Assembly (NCBI GenBank): GCA_007120675.1
Contig: SKNE01000153.1
Location: 1 to 5,173, forward strand
Source: Bacteroidales bacterium
GTDB taxonomy: Bacteria > Bacteroidota > Bacteroidia > Bacteroidales > UBA7960
Reading direction: 5' to 3'
Length of the DNA: 5,173 bases
Shown one piece after another: positions 1 through 5,173 of the stretch. The notes below the pieces were generated by a model that was not told the origin of the DNA, made no database searches, and worked only from the letters and a program-made list of their open reading frames with translations. Position 1 is the stretch's first letter. The number at the start of each line of letters is the position of its first letter. The position numbers and the translations under genes were made by a program.

Positions 1-1
1 A

Positions 2-1174
2 CAGGTGTGGGAGACGACCGCGGCCGGACTGCCACAGATCAGCGCAAGCCTGGGTTACAATTACTTCATCGATATACCCACCTCCCTGATCCCCGCCGAA
101 TTCTTCGGTGGAGAGCCCGGTGAGTTTGAAGAGATCCGTTTCGGCACCCAACACAACCTCACAGCCTCCGCCTCCATAGAACAGCTCCTGTTCGACGGGC
201 AGTATATTGTCGGGCTCCGTGCCTCGAGAATATTCAGGGAGCTGGCAGCGCAGAACCTGCACCGGTCGGCCCGGGAGGTCAGAAACACAGTGACCGAGAC
301 CTATATCCTTGTCCTGCTGGCCAGGGACAATCTCAGTGTGGTCAGCGGAAACCTGGAGAACATGCGCAGGATGCTTCATGAAAGCAGGCAGTTGCTGGAG
401 GAGGGCTTTACCGATCCCATCAATGTGGATCAGCTGCAGCTTAACGTGGCCAATATCGAAAACCAGCTTGCCGCGCTCCAGAGGCAAAAGGATGTTACCA
501 CCGGCCTGTTAAAGTTCCAGATCGGACTGGAGCTCTCACAGGAGGTCCACCTGAGTGATTCACTTGAGTCGCTGCACGGGCAGCTGATCACCAATGCGAT
601 GCCAGGCGACAGCCTGATTGTGGAACAGCATGTGGACTATCAGATTGCACAATCGCAAGAGCAAATGAGGTTCATGGCCCTGCGCCGGGAGCAGTCAGCC
701 TACCTGCCCACCCTCTCCGCTTCGTTCGTCCGCCAGGAGATGGCCATGCGCGACAGTTTTAACTTCTTTGACGACAGCATGGCGTGGTTCCCCAACACCT
801 TCTTCGCGGTGAACCTCAACATCCCCATCTTTTCCAGTGGCATGCGCTCCTCCCAGGTGCAACAGGCCAGGCTGGAGCTGGAAAAGGCCCGCCTTGACCG
901 GCTCGAAGTAAACCAGGCACTCCTTCTGCAGCTGGAGGAAGCCAGCTCAGCATTTCAGACAGCCAGCGACCGCTATCTCAACGAAAGGGAGAACCTTGAG
1001 CTGGCCAGGCGGATCCTGCAACGTACCACCATCATGTACCAGGAAGGGATGACCGGGAGCATGGAGCTGACCCAGGCCAACGACCAGCTGCTGACCACAC
1101 AGGCCAACTATTACCAGGCCTTGTTTGACATGCTCAGCGCACAAAACAATATGGATAAAGCCCTGGGCAGATAA
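2..1174 (+). CDS. TolC-family outer-membrane efflux channel, 5'-truncated by the window edge
   Basis: Outer-membrane exit duct of the tripartite pump; a trimer would form a beta-barrel plus a long periplasmic alpha-helical tunnel. The reading frame is open from base 2 to TAA at 1172-1174, giving 390 visible residues. The GTG at base 5 is not a credible start: no signal peptide follows, and the visible part opens directly in a mature-domain motif (GLPQISASLGYNY, residues 9-21). The signal peptide and roughly the first 50 mature residues should lie upstream. Residues 31-50 hold a PAEFFGG/PGEF/FGT block, familiar from Bacteroidota TolC homologues and probably part of a beta-strand and surface loop. 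Two OEP repeats are visible. The first has long helices around residues 85-180 with an EEGFTDPINVDQ turn. The second lies around 285-390 with an analogous QEGMTGSMELTQ turn. The adaptor gene follows after 42 bases on the same strand. Family assignment is firm; substrate is unknown. Confidence 0.93.
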   Translation, partial: QVWETTAAGLPQISASLGYNYFIDIPTSLIPAEFFGGEPGEFEEIRFGTQHNLTASASIEQLLFDGQYIVGLRASRIFRELAAQNLHRSAREVRNTVTETYILVLLARDNLSVVSGNLENMRRMLHESRQLLEEGFTDPINVDQLQLNVANIENQLAALQRQKDVTTGLLKFQIGLELSQEVHLSDSLESLHGQLITNAMPGDSLIVEQHVDYQIAQSQEQMRFMALRREQSAYLPTLSASFVRQEMAMRDSFNFFDDSMAWFPNTFFAVNLNIPIFSSGMRSSQVQQARLELEKARLDRLEVNQALLLQLEEASSAFQTASDRYLNERENLELARRILQRTTIMYQEGMTGSMELTQANDQLLTTQANYYQALFDMLSAQNNMDKALGR

Positions 1175-1201
1175 ACCCCCAGGCCATTGAACCCATCCAA
1201 C

Positions 1202-1207
1202 AAAGGA
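1202..1207 (+). promoter_or_regulatory. Shine-Dalgarno-like site for the adaptor gene
   Basis: AAAGGA lies nine bases before the ATG at 1217. It supports that ATG over the in-frame TTG at 1187, which would add ten polar residues (NPSNKGIQF) ahead of the lysine-rich start of the signal sequence. The rest of the 42-base gap (1175-1216) shows no inverted repeat or T-run that would act as a terminator, so read-through from the channel gene is likely. Confidence 0.55.
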
Positions 1208-1216
1208 ATTCAGTTT

Positions 1217-2479
1217 ATGAAGCAGATCCAAAAGAAAGTATCATCGAGCGCCTTTGGCCGACAACCAGGACTCCTTGCCCTTGTCCTGGCAGCCCTGCTG
1301 AGCCTTTCCTTTCCTTCCTGCCAGGGGGATCAGCCCGCGGCAGATGACAGGGCGGCACAGATACGCGAGGAGATCTCCGTTTACCGCCAGGAGATCAACG
1401 CGCTGAACCAGAAGGTGAATCAGCTGGAGCGGGAACTCCTGGGCATGGGGGGGCATTTGCGTCCAAACGCCCAGGTACCGGTGAGCGTTGATACCATCGC
1501 CCCGGAAAGCTTCAGGAATTACTTCCAGGTGGGTGGTAGCGTGGAGGCGGTTCGCAGCGCCCGGATCAGTCCCGAGATCAACGGGCACATCAAGACACTC
1601 CACGTGGAAAAGGGTGAGGTGGTGAGCGGCGGACAGCTCCTCGCCAGCTTGTCCACAGAGGTGATCCGGCAGAATATCCAGGAGGTACGCACAGGCCTCC
1701 AGCTGGCAGAAACGGTCTATGAGAGACAGAAACGGCTTTGGAGCCAGGAGATAGGTAGTGAGATCCAGTACCTGGAAGCAAAAAACCAGGTGGAAAGCCT
1801 CAGGAGCAGGATGCAAACACTGGAGTCACAGATGGCACTCGCTGAGCTGCGCTCGCCCATTGAAGGCATTGTGGATGAGATAATCATGAAAGAGGGGGAG
1901 CTGGCCATGCCGGGCCTTTCCATCATGAACATCGTCAACCTGGAGGAACTGTACATTAACGCTGATGTGTCAGAGTCCTACCTCCCCTACGTGATCAGGG
2001 GTGAGGAGGTCATACTGCGCTTCCCGGCCTACCCGGGTGAAGAGATCCATACCGCCATCCATCGCGTCGGCCACGTCATACAGCCCGAAAACCGCACCTT
2101 CAGGATGCAGCTGCGCATCCTGAATCCCCATCAGCGCTTCAAGCCCAATATGATGGCCAGGATCAGCATAGGCACCTACTCAGTGGACGATGCGGTGGTG
2201 GTCCCCTCCATACTCATCGGCTACGACAACCAGGGGCATTATGTTTATACCGCCGTTGAGCGCGACGGACTCATGGAGGCCAGGAGAACCTACATTGAGC
2301 GCGGACCGGATGGTGAGGGCCTGACATTGGTGAAAAGCGGACTTCAAACCGGCGACTTGCTCATTCGTGAAGGGCACCATCGCGTCAGCAGCGGCGAGCC
2401 CATACGCATCGAAACAAACAAAAACAACATGGCCCATGGACGACAGGAGCCCGGACAAGCGGGTGGTGAGGGAGTTTAA
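1217..2479 (+). CDS. RND efflux periplasmic adaptor subunit (HlyD/MFP family), probable lipoprotein
   Basis: Periplasmic bridge between the inner-membrane permease and the TolC-type channel. It is complete at 420 residues, close to the usual adaptor length. Start chosen: ATG 1217, with AAAGGA upstream and an immediate signal sequence (basic residues 2-15, hydrophobic core about 18-32). Cys35 in SFPSC is a plausible lipidation site, though the lipobox is not canonical. Residues 44-76 form a heptad-like coiled coil. The first half of the lipoyl/barrel-sandwich domain is about 105-145 (INGHIKTLHVEKGEVVSGGQ). The alpha-hairpin is about 147-208, and the second lipoyl half is 209-240 (LRSPIEGIVDE). 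A beta-barrel spans about 245-320, and a membrane-proximal domain about 325-398 ends in GDLLIREGHHRVSSGEPIRI. The last 20 residues are a polar, Gly-rich tail encoded where the permease gene overlaps. Both neighbours are pump components. Family assignment is firm; substrate is unknown. Confidence 0.95.
   Translation: MKQIQKKVSSSAFGRQPGLLALVLAALLSLSFPSCQGDQPAADDRAAQIREEISVYRQEINALNQKVNQLERELLGMGGHLRPNAQVPVSVDTIAPESFRNYFQVGGSVEAVRSARISPEINGHIKTLHVEKGEVVSGGQLLASLSTEVIRQNIQEVRTGLQLAETVYERQKRLWSQEIGSEIQYLEAKNQVESLRSRMQTLESQMALAELRSPIEGIVDEIIMKEGELAMPGLSIMNIVNLEELYINADVSESYLPYVIRGEEVILRFPAYPGEEIHTAIHRVGHVIQPENRTFRMQLRILNPHQRFKPNMMARISIGTYSVDDAVVVPSILIGYDNQGHYVYTAVERDGLMEARRTYIERGPDGEGLTLVKSGLQTGDLLIREGHHRVSSGEPIRIETNKNNMAHGRQEPGQAGGEGV
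2436..2479 (+). other. 44-base overlap of adaptor and permease genes (probable translational coupling)
   Basis: The permease ATG at 2436 lies inside the adaptor gene, whose TAA is at 2477-2479; the two frames differ. The ATG has no Shine-Dalgarno match, but an A-rich stretch (about 2411-2428) precedes it, as is common for Bacteroidota starts. GTG codons at 2463 and 2466 in the permease frame are alternative starts and would place the protein start next to REFKPT. An AGGAG at 2445-2449 sits 13 and 16 bases before them, a rather long spacing. Either choice leaves an overlap, so coupled translation is likely. Confidence 0.6.
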
Positions 2480-5173
2480 GCCCACCACCATAGCGCTTCA
2501 AAACAAGAACACCATTTTTCTGCTCACCGTCCTGGTGGCCCTTTTTGGCATTCTATCCTACCGCACCCTGCCCAAGGAGCTCTTCCCGGAGGTGGAAATA
2601 CCCACCGTTTTGGTGAAGACCGTCTATCCCGGAAACCCGCCGGCCGACATGGAGAACCTGATCACCCGGCCGCTGGAAAATGAGATCAATACCATCAGTG
2701 GCATCAGGGAGCTTCGTTCCACCTCCTCACAGGACAACTCAGACATCTTTGTGGAGTTTGAGACTGGCATCAACATCAAAGAAGCCTTGCAGGACGTCAA
2801 AGATGCCGTTGACCGTGTGAAGGGAGACCTGCCGGCCGACCTGCCGGCCGACCCCATGGTGATGGACATCGACTTCTCCGAGTTCCCCATCATCAGCATC
2901 AACCTCTCGGGCCGGTTCACCATGAATGAGCTCAAGCGGTTTGCCGACTTCCTGGAAGAGGAGATAGAGGACATCCCCGAGATTTCCAAGGTGGAGGTCA
3001 CCGGGATCGAGGAGCGTGAGATACAAATCAATGCAGACCCCTTAAAGCTCAGTCTTTATGAGTTGAGCTTTGATGACCTGGCCGGTGCCATCAGCACCGA
3101 GAACGTATCAGTGGCCGGGGGTTCATTGCGGTTTTCCGACGGCACGCGATGGGCAGTGCGTACCATGGGTGAATTCACCGACACCAGGCAGATAGAGGAT
3201 ATCATTGTCAAGTATGAGGACCAGCAGATCGTCTACCTGCGTGATGTAGCCGAGGTGCGCGATGCCTACGCAGAACCCACAAGCTATGCCCGGCTGGACG
3301 ACCAGCCGGTGGTCAGCCTCCAGGTGGTAAAGAATGCAGGCGACAACCTGCTTTCTGCCACCGAGAACATATTTCACGTCCTGGATGTGGCCAGGCAAAG
3401 CGGACGCATCCCGCCTGACCTCAGCATCACCATCACCAACGACCAGAGCGAAGAGATACGCAACCAGCTGTCCAACCTGGAAAACAGCGTCATCATGGCC
3501 GTCATCCTGGTGATCCTGGTCCTTTACCTTTTCCTGGGACTGAAAAATGCGCTCTTCGTGGGACTGGCCATCCCCCTTTCCATGTTATTGTCTTTCATGG
3601 TGTTTGGTATTGCCTCCATGCAGATCAACATGATCGTCCTCTTTTCCCTCATCCTGGCGTTGGGACTGTTGGTGGACAACGCCATCGTCGCCGTGGACAA
3701 CATTTTCCGCTTTGTGGAAAGGGACTACTCCATCATGGAAGCTGCCAAAAGGGCCATCGGTGAGATTGCCCTGCCCATCATCACATCCACCGCAACGACG
3801 CTTTCAGCCTTCCTGCCACTGGCGTTCTGGTCGGGCATCACCGGTGAATTCATGAAATACCTGCCCCTGACCCTGATCATCGTGCTGAGTTCCTCGCTTT
3901 TTGTGGCCCTGGTCATCATCCCTGTGTTTTCCTACACCTTTTTCCGAAAGGGAAGGCAGGGAGAAAAGAGCCACGCACCCCCGGCCGGTCCATCATCGGG
4001 CAGGCGAAAGCTGATCACCGCAGCCATATCCTTCGCCGCAGGCATTTTCCTGCACTTTACGGGCTTTACCCTGGGGGGCAATCTCTTGCTGCTGGCGGCC
4101 CTGTTATACATACTGGGCAACTACGTCCTGAACCACATGGCCAGGTGGTTCCAGGGGCATTTGTTGCCCTTTCTGGAAGGGCTCTACAGCCGGACCCTGG
4201 GATTTGCCCTTAAAAGACGGAACCCCTATAAATTTGTTGGGGGTACCCTGATCTTTCTTGTGGCCGCCATCCTGTTTTTTGGCTGGAGGAGTCCCAACGT
4301 ACTGTTCTTTCCCGATAACGAGCCCCAGTTTATCAACATCCTGGCCGAACTGCCCGTTGGCACCGATATCGATGTGACGGACCAGCGCATACGGGAGGTG
4401 GAAAAGCAGGTGGAAGAGGTGATCGCACCCTACAGGCACATCGTCAAATCGGTGCTCACCATCGTGGGACGGGGTGCCGTGGGAGAGATGGAGATGAATG
4501 CCGGGGAGACGCCCAACCGGGGCCTGATCACGGTTACCTTTGTTGAATATGAGCTGCGTGAGGGGATCAACACCAACGAGATCATGGCCATGCTCAGTGA
4601 AGCCCTGGTGGGGCAATACCCGGGCATCGAGTTCATGATAGAGAAAAACATGGCCGGTCCCCCTTCGGGCAGACCCATTAACCTGGAGATCAGCGGACAG
4701 GATCTGGAGAGGCTCATGATGCTGGCCGACAGTGTCAAGGCACGCATCGCCATGGCGGGCATAGAGGGGATCGAGGGACTGAACAGTGACCTGGATACCG
4801 ACAAACCTGAGATCCTCATCCACATCGACAGGGACGCTGCACGTCGATTCGGCGTTTCCACGCAGTCCATCGCCAACACCATCAGGACCGCCCTGTTTGG
4901 CCTGGAGGTGTCCACCTTCAAAGTGGGGGAAGAGGAATACCCGATCCAGCTGCGCCTCAAGGAGGAGTACCGCTACACGCTCTCCGCGCTGATGAACCAG
5001 CATATCACGTTTCGCAGTCAGAGTACGGGACAAATCATGCAGGTGCCCGTGTCGGCCCTTGCCTCCGCCAGCTTCGGGAAAACATACGGCGCCATCAACA
5101 GGATTGATCGCAACAGGGTGGTAACGCTGAGCTCCAATGTGTTACCGGGATACAATGCCAACAGGATCAACCG
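2436..5173 (+). CDS. RND efflux permease (AcrB/HAE1-like), 3'-truncated by the window edge
   Basis: Proton-driven inner-membrane pump subunit that would form the trimeric motor. The frame is open from ATG 2436 to the window end (912 codons plus two bases). RND permeases usually exceed 1000 residues, so TM8-TM12 should lie beyond. Seen in order: short polar N-terminus 1-10; REFKPTT then TM1 about 26-42; first periplasmic porter region about 45-345; TM2 about 350-368; TM3 and TM4 about 372-422 with GLLVDNAIVAVDN at 410-422; TM5 about 440-466; TM6 about 472-502; charged linker 504-525; two further hydrophobic segments about 526-545 and 548-566; amphipathic helix about 569-594; TM7 about 599-617 followed by FFPDNEPQF (624-632); second porter region with GPPSGRP at 741-747. 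It resembles Bacteroidota multidrug-type permeases. Asp414 is kept, but the usual second Asp is Asn415. Hydrophobic drug or bile-salt export is the usual role, but a metal or other substrate is not excluded by sequence alone. Confidence 0.95.
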   Translation, partial: MDDRSPDKRVVREFKPTTIALQNKNTIFLLTVLVALFGILSYRTLPKELFPEVEIPTVLVKTVYPGNPPADMENLITRPLENEINTISGIRELRSTSSQDNSDIFVEFETGINIKEALQDVKDAVDRVKGDLPADLPADPMVMDIDFSEFPIISINLSGRFTMNELKRFADFLEEEIEDIPEISKVEVTGIEEREIQINADPLKLSLYELSFDDLAGAISTENVSVAGGSLRFSDGTRWAVRTMGEFTDTRQIEDIIVKYEDQQIVYLRDVAEVRDAYAEPTSYARLDDQPVVSLQVVKNAGDNLLSATENIFHVLDVARQSGRIPPDLSITITNDQSEEIRNQLSNLENSVIMAVILVILVLYLFLGLKNALFVGLAIPLSMLLSFMVFGIASMQINMIVLFSLILALGLLVDNAIVAVDNIFRFVERDYSIMEAAKRAIGEIALPIITSTATTLSAFLPLAFWSGITGEFMKYLPLTLIIVLSSSLFVALVIIPVFSYTFFRKGRQGEKSHAPPAGPSSGRRKLITAAISFAAGIFLHFTGFTLGGNLLLLAALLYILGNYVLNHMARWFQGHLLPFLEGLYSRTLGFALKRRNPYKFVGGTLIFLVAAILFFGWRSPNVLFFPDNEPQFINILAELPVGTDIDVTDQRIREVEKQVEEVIAPYRHIVKSVLTIVGRGAVGEMEMNAGETPNRGLITVTFVEYELREGINTNEIMAMLSEALVGQYPGIEFMIEKNMAGPPSGRPINLEISGQDLERLMMLADSVKARIAMAGIEGIEGLNSDLDTDKPEILIHIDRDAARRFGVSTQSIANTIRTALFGLEVSTFKVGEEEYPIQLRLKEEYRYTLSALMNQHITFRSQSTGQIMQVPVSALASASFGKTYGAINRIDRNRVVTLSSNVLPGYNANRIN
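2826..2852 (+). repeat. Short tandem repeat, two 12-base units inside the permease gene
   Basis: The unit GACCTGCCGGCC occurs twice in a row and is followed by a further GAC, encoding DLPADLPAD (permease residues 131-139). It keeps the frame. A similar DLP..DLP peptide is, as I recall it, common at this place in related permeases, so the repeat is probably an ordinary part of the gene rather than a recent insertion. Confidence 0.5.

Noticed and set aside
5..1174. Channel gene read as complete from the GTG at base 5
   Set aside because: No signal peptide follows this codon, and the frame stays open to the window edge. The sequence begins inside a conserved mature-domain motif, so the gene is truncated by the window.
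1187..1216. TTG at 1187 as the adaptor start
   Set aside because: It would put ten polar residues ahead of a normal signal sequence and lacks a ribosome-binding site. ATG 1217 has AAAGGA at a suitable distance.
1241..1816. Open frame of 191 codons on the - strand opposite the adaptor gene
   Set aside because: It is antisense to the signal sequence, coiled coil and lipoyl domain of a well-supported adaptor. No family resemblance was seen and no start signal stands out.
2826..2852. The 12-base tandem repeat as a contingency locus or recent insertion
   Set aside because: The unit is a multiple of three, has only two copies, and encodes a peptide of the kind I recall as usual at this position in the family.
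4104..5033. Long open frame (309 codons) on the - strand opposite the permease gene
   Set aside because: It lies wholly antisense to a gene with clear RND motifs. Its translation is low-complexity His/Asp/Gly/Gln-rich without a recognisable domain, as expected from the complement of a GC-rich coding frame.
1..5173. A novel system hidden in the window
   Set aside because: All but 42 bases are explained by three standard pump components in a normal order. No unexplained gene, repeat array, RNA-like structure or mobile-element end was found.

Overview
The window is a single co-directional block on the + strand that encodes a tripartite RND (resistance-nodulation-division) efflux pump. In order, it holds the 3' part of a TolC-family outer-membrane channel (bases 2-1174, 5' end outside the window), a complete periplasmic adaptor of the HlyD/MFP type (1217-2479), and the first 912 codons of an AcrB-like inner-membrane permease (2436 to the window end, 3' end outside). 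Coding density is essentially total: the only gap is 42 bases between the channel and adaptor genes, and the adaptor and permease genes overlap.

The organism is most likely a member of the Bacteroidota with a moderately GC-rich genome. This is inferred from recalled family features rather than a search. The channel has the PAEFFGG...PGEF...FGT block typical of Bacteroidota TolC homologues. The adaptor starts with a lipoprotein-like signal and a short coiled coil. The permease has the REFKPT start, the GPPSGRP motif and two extra hydrophobic segments between TM6 and TM7 that I associate with Bacteroidota pumps. The permease ATG lacks a Shine-Dalgarno site and follows an A-rich stretch, which also fits.

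The three products would work as one machine. The permease takes substrate from the inner membrane or periplasm using proton flow, the adaptor bridges the periplasm, and the channel opens through the outer membrane. The layout suggests one transcript with translational coupling between adaptor and permease. The promoter and any local regulator would lie upstream of the window. The substrate cannot be read from the sequence.

I found no RNA gene, mobile element, CRISPR array, terminator or sign of a novel system. The points worth a second look are modest: the permease start, its TM4 proton-relay residues, its extra membrane segments, and the adaptor's membrane anchoring.
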